From Sequoia sempervirens (lineage: Eukaryota > Streptophyta > Pinopsida > Cupressales > Cupressaceae): a stretch of DNA of 64,000 nucleotides. The notes beneath the pieces are model-generated. The model was not told where the DNA came from and did not search any database. It saw only the letters and a program-made list of their open reading frames with translations. The translations under genes were made by a program, and so were the position numbers. The stretch covers positions 210,996,816 to 211,060,815 of the forward strand of contig VDFB02358134.1 in the NCBI GenBank assembly GCA_007258455.2, given 5' to 3'. Positions 33,505-45,436 of the stretch are shown in pieces (position 1 is the stretch's first letter; the number at the start of each line of letters is the position of its first letter).

Positions 33505-35077
33505 TAACATTTTTATTCCAAGACCAAAACTTGTTTCTGTCATTAGGGGTGTTTTGCACATTTGGATTTCTATTGGGTGTTTTTGTCTCCTTTTCCAATG
33601 AGATCTTTTTCTAGTATGAGCCCATTTTCCACTAGTTCTATAAATGATGTGTAACAATGTACCCTCAAGTCACTTCTCAATTTTGGGTTGAGGTTTTCTT
33701 TGAAGATAGTGACCTTTTGTTTCTCAAGTATCTTGATAGGACATCGGTTGGCTATAGTTCTCTACCTTTGGATGAAGGAAATAAAATTTTATCCTTTGTC
33801 TTGTGTAGTATGACACAAGGTTGCTATGTTAATCTCATGGTCTATGTTAAAGGAGAATTGTTCAATGAATTTCCCATCTAGTTCACCCCATGAATTTATG
33901 CCATAGTCAAGACTTGAAAACCACTCTAGTGCAATTCCAATAAGACTTCTTGAAAAGAGTCTCATAAGATAGGTGGGGTGGTAGGTGACATCTATGCACA
34001 TCCTATAAAATTCCCTTATGTGTTCGATTGGATTTCTCTTTCCATTATATTTGGGAAAGTTTGGTATAACATATCCATGAGGGAAAGGTGCCATGTACAA
34101 TAATTTGTCAAAGGGAAATGGGCATAAATATTTTGTTGAAAAGGTTTTCTTGTTATACACTTCCATGTTATCCATCTGTGTTTGAAGTGCTTGTATTTGT
34201 GTCTGCAGGACGTCCACTTGCATTAACGATGTGTTAGATGGATTATTTGGGTCTATGTACATGTTTTAGAATCCAATATTTTGTGATGGGTTTTGGTTAA
34301 ATGTTGGTATGTAAATTGGATTTTGATTTAGAATGTTAGTGAATGGGTTTTGATTCAGAGTTTGTGAAAATGGATTTTGACTTAGAATTTGTGAAAATGG
34401 GTTTTGACTTGGAATTTCTCAAAAGATGGGTTAGTTTCCATATTGAAAGGAGGGTATACCTCTTGTCTATGAGACTCCACTTTGTGGTATGGTACTAGTG
34501 ACATTAACACTAGGTATAGTTGTTGTTTGTGCAATAGTGCTAGTGACATTAACACTTGGTATAGGAGCTAATGTTCTAGAAATTTTTTTCCCAACAAGAG
34601 GACCGAAGGGATTGGACAATGACGCCCCTATGTCGAGGTAGGTGTTCCAAATGGATATGTGTGTATCATTGAGGCACTTTTTGTAGGTCCTCCATATGGT
34701 ATAGCAGTATTCATTTGAGGTATAGTAGCACTAGTGCTAGTGGTGTTTGTTCACTGAGTAGATGTAGTTTTTAGGGTACAAATGTCAAAACTAGGAGGTA
34801 TTTTGGAACCTTTTGCAAGAAATTTGGCTAAGTATCGTTGAGGATCATTTGATAGATAGTCATCTACATAGGAAGAAAACTCAGGGTCTTGTGCAACAAC
34901 ATCTATGTCTTCCACTATAACAAGTCCTTGTGTGTCTCTAGTAACAAATTTCTCTAGCAACGTCTTGTGAAGTCTCGATGAAGATGTCCCTAAAAAGGGG
35001 TTTGAAAATGGATTGATGAATTCACTCAGATCAGCAATTTTTTCTCTTTCTTTCCTTTTTGATCTTATTTCAACCAT
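33505..35077 (-). pseudogene. Element C: Ty3/gypsy gag, 5' part
   Basis: Gag of a gypsy element, reading leftward from ATG at 35,077 (MVEIRSKRKEREKIADLSEF). Residues to about 34,751 form an N-terminal region. A Ser/Thr/Pro-rich spacer with two stops follows, then from 34,262 the core: coiled-coil-like LQTQIQALQTQM, PHGYVIPNFPKYNGKRNP, YRMCIDVTY, and LEWFSSLDYGINSWGELDGKFIEQF, the Retrotrans_gag signature. The frame continues through one TAA and one TAG (at a position usually Trp) to KILEKQKVTIFKENLNPKLRSD, then meets element B at 33,499. The rest of gag is at 6,652-6,025. Confidence 0.75.
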
Positions 35078-37442
35078 GTATTGTAAGCTTAAAGTGCAAG
35101 TGATGCAAAAGCTAAGTCTATGGATAGTATGAATCTAATCTATGTTTTTGGGATTTTATGAATATCAGGGATGAATGTATGTAGCTATTGTTTTGGTATT
35201 TTCTCTGCAAATAAGGTATGTCTAAAAATGATGCTATCCTAGAATGATAGTGTCTAAGTATGCAAAAGTCTAAGTGACCAAATTGGAAGATTCTAAAAGA
35301 GGTTATCTATTAGCTAAAGCTTAACCCAGGTTTCAATTTAGTTTTGACAAGGAACCTTCATAGAACTAGGACCAAAAGATAAGGTGAGCTCACAAACTAG
35401 ACTAATGAGCTAGAAGGATTCACATGTAGGACAAAAGATATGATGACTAGGTTCAATGAAAACATTTGTTGAATCAAGGGTTTATCCAAAGCGTGAAAGG
35501 TTCCTATCCTAAAATCTATTAAAGATAATCTCTCTAAAGGAAATAGATCCTTAAGATGAAATTAATATCTATGACTAGGGTACCTATCACTATGACTAAA
35601 TGATTCCTAAAGGATGTAATTGTGCAAATTTTGAGCAAAATTTCTATTTTTTTTCCAAGAATCAATGAAAAAGGATAATTCAAATACTAGTTTGACTATT
35701 TATTCTTGTTTTGCGATAGTAAATTTTGGTTTTCTGATACTTAGGAAGATGCATTGCAAAATTTAACAGCTATGGTTTTCCTTCTCAGTTGCAGCTTACT
35801 AGTAAATTCACTCTTGGGTATCAAACACATGCAGTTTAGTTTGCAATAGATGAAACTTAGGGTATCAATTGCGACTCAAGACTTATAATATGTGGTTTTC
35901 AAGACCTTAACTATGTACTGGTAAAAGTAGGTTTGTTATGTGATAGGGGCATATGCATTGTTCTAGACTGTGGATGTGGCTCACCTATTTAGATGCATCA
36001 CAAAATGTAACAATTACAGGTTTTCCAGTGATAGAGGTATATCATATGTAGTTTTCTACTAAGCAGATGCGAGCTATTCTAGCAATGCTATTCTAGTTTA
36101 AACATATGCAACTCAACTCAGATTCTGGGTCATGCAATTGGACTAGGTTTTTGACAGATGCGAGACTATGTAATAGTTGCATTTTTCTGGTGATCAGTTA
36201 CAGTTTTCTAATGAATGGCAATGTAAACTGACTTTCTTTCATGATCAAGTTTTGGCGAATAAAAAAATAATTAGAAGATAATGTATTTTTAGTTTGACTA
36301 TCATGAACATGTGTATTTCTATAAAACAAGTACAATCCTAAGGCTGTGAAAGACAATACTTGTTGAGTTCTCACTTGGGTTTTTCCGCAGCTATGCTTAT
36401 TCAAGGTGGATGACTAGTAGCTTGACCCCACTGGCTTCCCTCCACAACCCTCATTTCTCTGGGGAAGCCAAGCTATAGTACCCATGAAACTCCCATGGAA
36501 TACTTCTCATCTCTACCATGAATCATAAAAATGTGAGATGACTTCATAGGTATGTCCTACTGCACTAGCAAATAGATAAAATATTTTGGCTTAACTATAA
36601 ACAAGGGCTTTAAGTAAGGGAATTCCGTTTATGGGGTATCATCCATGTGGCAAGAGGCCATTGTTTCCCTTCTTGTCAGAACAATACTCATGATACTTGA
36701 GCTTTCCTCAAGTACCCACTTTTATATATCAGTTGGAAGTCCCTCGGGTTTAGTGTGTTACCGGTCTGAGTTGTCTTGGGGTGAGTACTTTTTCCCACAA
36801 AGACAAGCCCAATTTCTAGAGGTAGTAACAAGTTCTCTAGAACCCAGGATCACACGAATGCGCAAAAGGAGAGGATAATTCTATATATTGAATTGTTGGG
36901 TAGTAAAAAAATTGTTCTTTCACACCAAACATAGTAGACAGTAGTAAATTTTAAAACCCAAATGACAATTTTCTAATCTACCAAACAATCTATTTCAAAA
37001 TAGAGTCTTCGACACACGTCCTGAAAAAAAATTCATTAGTAGTTTTAAATTGATCTTCATTGGTCATCCTACAAGAGGGGTTTCAAAAACTTGTCTTCTA
37101 TGCTAACATCCTACAAACACTATGTAAATTCCTTAAAACACATGTTGCAAACTGAAAATTACCTAAAATAAATAAATAATGAAAAACTGTAAATCAGAAA
37201 TTGAACCTAGAAATTTCACCAGTTAGATGCGTCGTTCAGAGCAGCAGGTGCATCATGGATTTTCACTAGTCGATTGTGTTGTGATAAGCCATGGATGCAT
37301 CAAATTTTTTTAGATGCATCACTTTATTTGTTAGATGCGGTTCGTACTATCAGTTGTCTTGTTTCATCTATCAGATGCGTCATTCCGTACGATACCTGCA
37401 AAAATTGAATAAGCATCTATGGATTTGTGAAGAGCTTGTCTT
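35078..37442 (-). other. Untranslated leader of element C
   Basis: About 2.36 kb with no conserved frame between the primer-binding site and gag. It carries at least eight AGATGC(G/A)-type motifs (for example near 35,992, 36,066, 36,158, 37,226, 37,311, 37,334 and 37,374), suggesting a dispersed degenerate repeat. Confidence 0.5.
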
Positions 37443-37460
37443 CACATTGGGTTCACCAAT
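37443..37460 (-). promoter_or_regulatory. Primer-binding site region of element C
   Basis: Minus-strand ATTGGTGAACCCAATGTG, next to an LTR end of CTGAGCTACA. The position fits a primer-binding site. The tRNA is not identified. Confidence 0.5.
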
Positions 37461-38733
37461 TGTAGCTCAGAGAAAAACACACTAGAGAGTTAAGTAATTC
37501 AAAGTAATTAAACAATACTAAATTCCCAAAGCTAAATAATCGATCACAAAGGAAAGCTAATAACAACATGCATACAAGGAACTATTTTACCAAGCACGCA
37601 ATTGATTCCATTGAGTAACCTCCATTATTCTTCTCCATTTTGTATTCTATAGTATAATTTTCCTCATATTTTCAATAAGTGTGCAAGCATAGCCTCATGA
37701 TTATGATAATAACAAAACATTGAAGATTAAGATTGCCTCCAAAAGTCATAAGATTTTGAGAAGAGTTGAAATGATGAAAGATAGGTCAATTTATAAAAAA
37801 TTGATCATTCAAATGACAGGACGAGATTGAAAGATAAATGGATGATTCAATTTAAAGTATTCAACATGCATTAAGATAATTGTTAGTACTGACATGAGTG
37901 ATAAAAACTAAGAATTGAGATCAAGATTAAATAATGATTTAATCTCAAGTTCAAAGTATTTCAAAATTATAAGAATAATGTTTGCATGACAAAGATAAAG
38001 ATAGAATAATGTTCAGAAAAAATATGTTTGAATGCACACATAAAATTAATTAATTAAATAAAGATATTTAATTAATAAATGTGTACATGAATATGAGTTA
38101 AAACTAGATAACTAAATGGTTATGACTGAGAGTTTATTTGTGAAAGACACTCAGACATTAAATCAAGAGATAACTGATTGATTCAAATAGATCTCGAGTC
38201 AAGTGGGAATGAATACTTAGATAACTTAAACATTTATCTAAATATAGAGGAATGTGTTAAAAATAGACTTTTATGAATTAAATGATTATTTAATTCAAGA
38301 TTCGATATTTAAAGAATAAATTAAATAAATAAGATTTATTCAATTGACCAAAGAAAAGGTTAAAGGAATAATTAAATAATTAAAGTGTTTATTTAATTAT
38401 AGTTGAAAATACAATAAAGATAAATTAAATAAGAATTTATTTAATTTAAGGAGGCTAAAGTTAATTAGTGATGTACGTAAATAAAGAACATTTATTTAAT
38501 TAATCAGAATATAATAAAGATAATGTGAATTAATTAAATAATTAAAGTTATTTAATTAATAGATGAATAAATGTTAAAGTGAATTAATTAAATAATTATG
38601 TTTATTTAATTAATAGAGAAATAAAGGACTTTAGAGAATAATTAAATAATTAACATTATTTAATCACGTCCATGAAAATACTAATTATGAAGAAATTGAA
38701 GTCGCTGGCTTAGACAAAATTTCAGTATCTACA
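37461..38733 (-). repeat. 5' LTR of element C
   Basis: 1,273 bp, minus-strand TGTAGATACTGAAATTTTG to GAGCTACA. The outer part (38,040-38,665) is dominated by palindromic AATTAAATAATTAAA and TTTAATTAAT blocks. The 3' LTR is not in the window, so the boundaries rest on TG...CA ends, the primer-binding site and the gag that follows. Confidence 0.6.
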
Positions 38734-40165
38734 ATAGGCGCTATTTGTAGAGGGCTTAATCATTATCTACCTTGTGTCCAAGTTGCTTTATGATTCCATC
38801 CATCCTATCCTCATATCCAATCCTAACATCCTATCAATCTAGTCCTTTCATCCACATCCACTTATCTGCCGCCTAGTATATTTTGGTTGAGCATGGGACA
38901 ATTTTCATCGGCTATCTGCAATCCTGAGCTTTTATCCCAATATAAGCTTGTGTCATATTTTTGTGTTGTTAGTTGATCCTTCACCTTCATCTAGGGTCCT
39001 TCATCGTGTTTTTCCTCATTAGGTCTCATCTTGCCATGTAATTTATAGTAAATCTGATTGAATACGCCTTCATTTGGTCATGGTCTTCCCTCAATGGATA
39101 TCCTCATTAGCTTTTAGTATCTAGAATAGTATGTTTTGCAAACTAACTTGGATTTTCCCCTTGGGCTTTTGTCCATCCTATCATGTTGGTCATCATCCAT
39201 CCTCTGTCTAGCTTCCTCTTTTTTCATTGGTCTTTATCGAACTATGTTTCCCCTGCGCTTTCATGTAGGCAAGGTCGATCGTTTGATCCACCCCCAAGGC
39301 TTTGATTCATCTGGTATTTGTCATCCATCATCATCTCCATCATCCTCTTTCTACTTTTATCCATTGTCTTTTATCAAACTACGAGGGCTCTGTGCTTTCA
39401 CGTAGGCAAGGATAATCTTTGATCAACCCTCGAGCCCCTAGGTCTTTAGGGTGTGTAAGTCTTATGTCTTGTGTCCTGTGTCTTGTATCATGTCATCGAG
39501 TATGTCCCTATCTAGCCGATTCATCATAAATGAGATCCACTAGTATCATGAGGTTTGATCAGTTTCTAGTATCCTGATTCATGTCGATCACTTAGTTTAG
39601 TCTCCATATTTGGTCTTAACAAGATGCATCCTTCCTACATCAGACCACATCAATCACATCCACCTTTTGATCATGTGGCAAAGGACATTTGAAATTGATT
39701 GTGATCTTTTGATACTTTTGGCATTTTGTTTATCATTTGAGCTCCCTATTATACCTTGTTAGGGTCACCATGATCCATCATATTATGATGTGCTTTGACT
39801 GGTAAACATAGGGGCATATCTTGATCTTTTGTTTCTTGTTGTCTACTTGGTTGTCTTGTGTAGTACCCACCAAGATCCCTATGGTCTTGTGTCACATTGG
39901 GACATCCTTTGTGCTTGTGGCTATCCTAATGCCTAGCTCGACCAAAGTCATCATGACTTTGGGGTGTTGGAATGGCCTCCTTGTCTATTGTGTTTGTTTC
40001 ATGCATTAGACACTAACCTGCCTTGGTTCCTTATACCCTAGCGTATCGTGTCTTATGCTATAGCAAAAATCGATGCTCCAAAACTAGAAAATATAATAAG
40101 GATTGTGTTTCATTTTCCATCCAGTTGTGTTGCATTTATCCTCCATCCATCCTATCCCTAACCTA
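38734..40165 (+). mobile_element. Fragment E: 3' module of an A/B-like element
   Basis: Plus-strand sequence related to A 30,440-31,460. It has the same two motif copies (39,235-39,302 and 39,371-39,442) and GTAGTACCCACCAAGATCCC (39,860). It abuts the outer end of element C. It may be the left part of the element whose LTR is at 45,437, or an independent fragment. Confidence 0.6.
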
Positions 40166-41389
40166 TGACTAGTGATTTTGGTTGTGCAAACATTCATCTC
40201 CCATCTCCTTTTCTTCTGAGGATTCCTATGGTTCTTGACAGGGGCAACTTCACACCCGTCATCCCTTAATTTTATAATGATTATAGAGAAAGTACTTTCC
40301 ACGCAAAAGCAAGCATGATACACAAATAAAGGAGGCCTACCACTAGCTTCCATCACTATGCAAGCCCTTATTTACACTCATTACCATGCTAATTTTATTC
40401 AGATATTAATGTTTTTATGTAATTTAATTGCATCCAATCATTCATGTAGGTTGCATTCATTTTATAACGCCAATAGTACCAAGGTCATCTCCACTGGAAA
40501 ACCCCTAGTTTATGATGTGTGAAATGAGCAAAGAAACTAAGATTGATGCATAACTATAAGGAAACACATGTCCATCATAGAAACAGGTGAATCCAATCCT
40601 TTATTAAAGTACAATTTGATCTCAAATGGTGCAAATGTCATCTCATCTAGCATAGTAGGGTCATTGCATTACATTTCATCCCATGTTCCTTTATCATATA
40701 ATATTAATTTTAAGTTGTTTAGATTAATCTTAATTAGTTATTCTAAGCATCTTATGTTCATTTTAATATCAATTCATTGTATTAACATTTTTCATATTAG
40801 TCCATTTCATTACACACATTGCATACATTGCATTGCATTACATTTCATGTATCATTCCATCACATTTTATTTTCATCACACTACATCCAATCATAAAAAA
40901 AATAAAATTGATTGTACAGTGTACAACACAAATGTTCATTTGCTATTTGTTGATTGACATTTATGGATCACATTTTCTAATTATTTCATGCATACTTCAC
41001 CACTTGCATCACAAATCATTAGGCTTATGTCCATAGCATGTAACATCATAAATCATTCATCACATCCTGCATCACAAAGTGTTAGGCGTAATGCATCTCA
41101 TCCATGTCATACACATAGGCATAAATGTAACTCATTATAATAATCTATAATAAAATCATATACATACACATGTGCATAAATACAACATCAATCACATAAG
41201 CACAACATAGTGTCGATAAGGGCTATTGCATATCATATAATTATCAAAATACATGTCCATCATATATATCAATAATCATCAAATAAATACAAGTACATGG
41301 ATCTAAATCAAATGAAGAGACTACATCAATGGCCAAAATGACCTATATCTGATCTACGTTGTTGGATCTGTAGTCTCTATCCTTATGTA
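40166..41389. other. No recognised gene or element
   Basis: AT-rich sequence with many CATTACATTTCAT and CATACACAT stretches (40,670-41,280). Frames up to 129 codons occur but have no family features. Confidence 0.5.
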
Positions 41390-43850
41390 TTGCACATCCA
41401 CCCTGCACCTGCCAAAAACCTATATCTTGTCCTTTGTCCTCTCTACCCTAAGCTACCCTCATCTAACCTCTATGGGGAGTTTGGAACTGGCCCTTTGTGT
41501 AAGGGAGTCTCTCAATAGTTGTTGTACCCTTGTGTATGCGTCCCTAATGACCATGATGGTGTTGGCATCTATGGTGCCACTTAGACATAAGGAGATACAA
41601 AATGTGTGGGATTTGGAACCTATCTAAAGTAAGCACCCATATAATAGCTAGACTCTCTCATGTACTCATCCCTCTCTATTTCTTGTATCCTGGTCGCATC
41701 TCGCTCTGCCCTATACTTGTCCCATAATCTAGTCAGGTATCTCCTCTCATGCTCCCATGTATCTTGTGCCATCCATAGTTGGTCTATCTATGCCTGCATT
41801 CATGACATATGGTCTACTGCTACATCCCTCTCATCCTGCAAGTCATGTACTTGTGCTACATCCCTCTCACCCAGAAATGCCTGCATCTATGCCTTTTTCA
41901 CATCTCTCTCATCCAATAAGACATGCACTTGTCCCTCCGCTGCATTCCTCTCATCCTGCATGGTCTACAACTGTGCCATTGTTGCCTCTTCTTTCTCTAA
42001 TACTGACCCTACCTCCCTAGTTGTCTACTCTAAAACATTTTCCTTGTCTCAGAGCTCATCTTTCTCCCTCCTCAGCTTGATCCTCTCCCTCTACAGCTCT
42101 GCTAGCTACCTCATCAAATCCTCCCTCATTCTCTCTACCTTGTGAACTTGTATGGACATCTAGTCTGCTAACTCTCCATAGTCCCTTTGTCCCTCTGCCC
42201 ATAATTTGGTCACCTTGGCCTACAATTTGTCCCTCTCTACCAATACCTCTAGTACCTACCATCCTGCATCATTTTCTAGGGCCATATAATACCTCTCCCC
42301 CTTTGTCTATAACTTGTCCAACTTATCATGCAACCTATCCATGTTCACCTCTAACTCCCTGAGTCTATGCTCTATGATCCACAATCTCACTAAAGCTCTT
42401 GTTAGTAGTACAACAAGATCATCTGGTGGTGGAGGTACATATGGTACTATAACTAGTGGATGTATCTTTGGGGAATCCTCCTCCATCACCTCCCCATGTC
42501 CTCTTAGCCGATGGTCTCTCTCCTCCTCTACGTTAGCCTCTTTGTCTCCGCCCCTCCTCTATTGGCCCCTTCTCCTACTGACCCTTCTATTTTTACCTAA
42601 TCTCGCCTCATCCTATGAGTCATAGCCTAGGGTCCCTACAACCGGGTGCACCATTGTAATCTGTGATGGCCTAAGATGTTCCCATCATGTGGAGTACCTC
42701 ATTATCATCCCTGCATCTACTATCCCTCCTCTCCCTGGATATGTCACCAACTGTAACTCCTCCCACATCTATCGTGTAAACTCTTATGTAATTTGATCAC
42801 CCCACAACTGCTCTCGGGTAATCTGCTGAAACCTTTGTGGTCTTGGAGGGATATCTTGTTGTAACGCAAATTGCCTCATCACTCTATCTACCCTATGAAG
42901 CTCCAAAATGTGTGGATTGCTCCCGATTAGGTAGCATTCTATGAAGAAGTAGCCCCTATGCCTCCTCACATCCTGTCTCCAACTAAAAAATAGTCGATGC
43001 TGGTACAGTCTCCATATAATCTAATCCTCTTGCATGTCATCCAACCTCCTTCTCCATCCCTCCAAGTTGCTAACATCTAGATAATGCAGTCACCACCCAT
43101 GCCCTATCCCATACCAGTATGATACTAGTAGTGTCTCATCCTGTGTCCCTACTATCAAGATCTCTGGCCTTGACACACTAATGTGCTCCTAGGCCCATAC
43201 CTAGAGCAGTGTCACATGTGTAACGTTGTGTGCCCTCTTGTAGCATACCACACATAAATGTCGATATAACTGCACCAATACGCATGCATCCCATATGAAC
43301 TCTCCCTCCCTCCTCTCAATGATGTGCCTAAAAACTTCAATGATCTTGAGGCTGCAGAACCACCCACTCCTGTCAGGTAATAGGATCCCACTGATCAGTT
43401 AGTAGAGGTACAGTGGTAATTTCAGCACCACCAATCCCAGGCATCCATCTAAATCCAAATTTTCCCCTTGGATGGGGAGATCTATCTATCTGAAGATATT
43501 ATGTAGGCTCTTGTCTCGCTTTTTCCCCTTGCTTTGTGTCTAGCTCACCAGGCATCCTCTAATTGATAACTGCAACATCCTCCATACATCCTTGAGGGTC
43601 ACTATCATCTCCCCTATCAAGAGATGGAATGTCGAAGTCTAGAAGCTCCACTACTCCATCAAAGCCATCAGTAGTGCCCGATGTTCCCTAATGTTGGGAT
43701 ATCCCAACATAAGGAGTAATCCTGCATGTGCTAGTGTTGCATGGTCATGGGCATGCATTGCCCCAATGGTTGCCTCTAACACTATCGAGTGTCTCTCTCT
43801 CATCCATAGCATCTCAAAGCTTTGCATCCACACAAGACAACATGTCAGTC
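41390..43850 (-). pseudogene. Plant mobile domain (PMD) protein relic, antisense to the LTR
   Basis: PMD proteins are plant nuclear proteins related to MAIN/MAIL1; the domain also occurs in transposable elements. Minus-strand translation from about 43,833 gives, past stops, ERHSIVLEATIGAMHAH, STFHLLIGEMIVTLKDVWRML, then ISGILLPDRSGW, GEFIWDACVLVQLYRHLC, RPEILIV and finally LELHRVDRVMRQFALQQDIP (42,910-42,850). This is the PMD order in full. A Pro-rich linker follows (VIVPYVPPPPDDL), then a coiled-coil tail with LRELEVNMDRLHDKLDKL and repeated DERD units to about 41,600. Around twenty in-frame stops, mostly TAG, make it dead. The plus-strand frames at 41,660-42,625 are its shadows. Confidence 0.75.
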
Positions 43851-43879
43851 CTTCTCATCATATCTTTCATTTCTTTCCT

Positions 43880-44660
43880 TTTTCCCTAATTCTTCCCTTG
43901 CCCCAAGTTTCTACTGATTTCTCCATTCTTTCACAAATTCACCCTTCCCAAGGAAAATTCACCTTTTTTCTTCTATTTGGAAAATTTTCCTTTTTCACAG
44001 TCAATTTTTCCTTTCCTTCCCAACACAAATTCACCTTTTATTAAGGAAAATTCACCTTTTTTAAAAAGCTTTCTCCAATTTCACCTTTTGCAAAGGAGAA
44101 TTTGACTTTTCCAACTTTCTTTCAAATTCACCTCTCCTTAAAGATGAATTCGCCCTTCCATGACCCATGTTTCAAAATCATTTTTTTTCAGGGGTGAGTT
44201 CACCCTTTTTCTGGTTCTTCACAAATTCGTCTTTCTTGAAATTCGAATTCGCCCCCTCCCACATCGTCTTTTCCTTTGTCAGTGAATCTACCCCTCTTAG
44301 AGGTGAATTCTCCTCTTTTTCAATTAAGTTTTCCTTTTCAGTGAGTTCACCCCTTCATGAGGTGAATTCGCCTCTTTGTCACTCCCCCTGTTAGGCTAAT
44401 TCTCCCTTTTAAGTGGTGAATTCACTTTTTTATTCTTCTACACCCTTGGAGGGGTGATTTCGCCACAGGGTGAATTCACCTCTATTATAGGCGAGTTCAC
44501 CTCTCTTGTCATCCCCCCTCCCCACATTGGTGAAGTCACCCCAACTTGAGGAAACTTTTCCTCTTTTATCTCTCATGCCCTTAGATGAGCGAATTTTTCA
44601 TATGGTGAATTTGCCTCAATTAGAGGTGAATTCGCCTCTCTTCTTGGCCACATCTTGAAT
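43880..44660. repeat. Array of GGTGAATTC(A/G)CC palindromes
   Basis: At least twenty degenerate copies of TTCACC or GAGGTGAATTCGCCTC, several self-complementary over 14-16 bases (for example near 44,360, 44,470 and 44,625). Repeated after the gap at 49,622-50,122. Confidence 0.75.
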
Positions 44661-45422
44661 AGGCAATTTTTTTGTATGGATGGGTGACTTCACCCATCTG
44701 CCACTAACCCATTTTCCTACCCTCCCCAGACCCTCATTTACAATGCTTAAAAATTTAAAAACCTAACTCAAATTCACAAAGAAGGGTTTGAAGCTAACTT
44801 GGCAAGGTACCGCACGCTCGTAGTAGAACTAGCGCACCTCCTTGCCTTGGTGGATGACTGCGCCATCTACAAATCCCTCATCATCACTCCCTTCAGCCAT
44901 TTTCATCACTCTTCCTCTCTCTCCTACTGAGTTAACTGCCAAATGTGAAAATGGTGAATAGTAATTTCTAAACTTACTATTTATAACTTTTCCCTCTCTT
45001 TTTAAATTTTTAGGTTTTGGGTATTTTTACCCTTTATTTAACCCCTTTTTAATTCATTTAATCCCCTTTCTTTTGCGGGCCGCCATTCCCACCCCGTGTG
45101 TCCATTTTCCTCCATTCAAAATTCATTCTTCATGATTTTTCATGCTCTCTCACGTGCTATCCTCCATTTCTTTATATTGAGAAGTCATCTATGGCCCCTT
45201 TTTCTTCCCCATCTACCCTCTCAAGGGGGAATACCTTGTCATTGTCCTTCATTTCTCTATCATGTCCACTTCCTTGGAATACTGGGACATCTCCCTTCAT
45301 TTTCCATGATTAGACAGCCTACACCACTTCCCCCATGTTGGGGCATCATTTTCTAGTCCCTTTACTATCGAGTCGGCTGCATTTTATCTTTCTTCGGAAC
45401 ACTGTTATTTTAATAGTATTTC
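44661..45422. other. Spacer before the PPT of element F
   Basis: Non-coding. Overlapping plus-strand frames of 71 and 86 codons at 45,096-45,356 lack any family feature. The same sequence is repeated at 50,123-50,884. Confidence 0.5.
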
Positions 45423-45436
45423 AAAGAGGGGAAAAA
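45423..45436 (+). promoter_or_regulatory. Polypurine tract of element F
   Basis: AAAGAGGGGAAAAA, identical to that of element A, immediately before an LTR start. Duplicate at 50,885-50,898. Confidence 0.7.

Noticed and set aside
41660..42625. Plus-strand ORFs of 161, 87 and 103 codons
   Set aside because: They are shadows of the coiled-coil tail of the PMD relic on the minus strand, which has recognisable homology.
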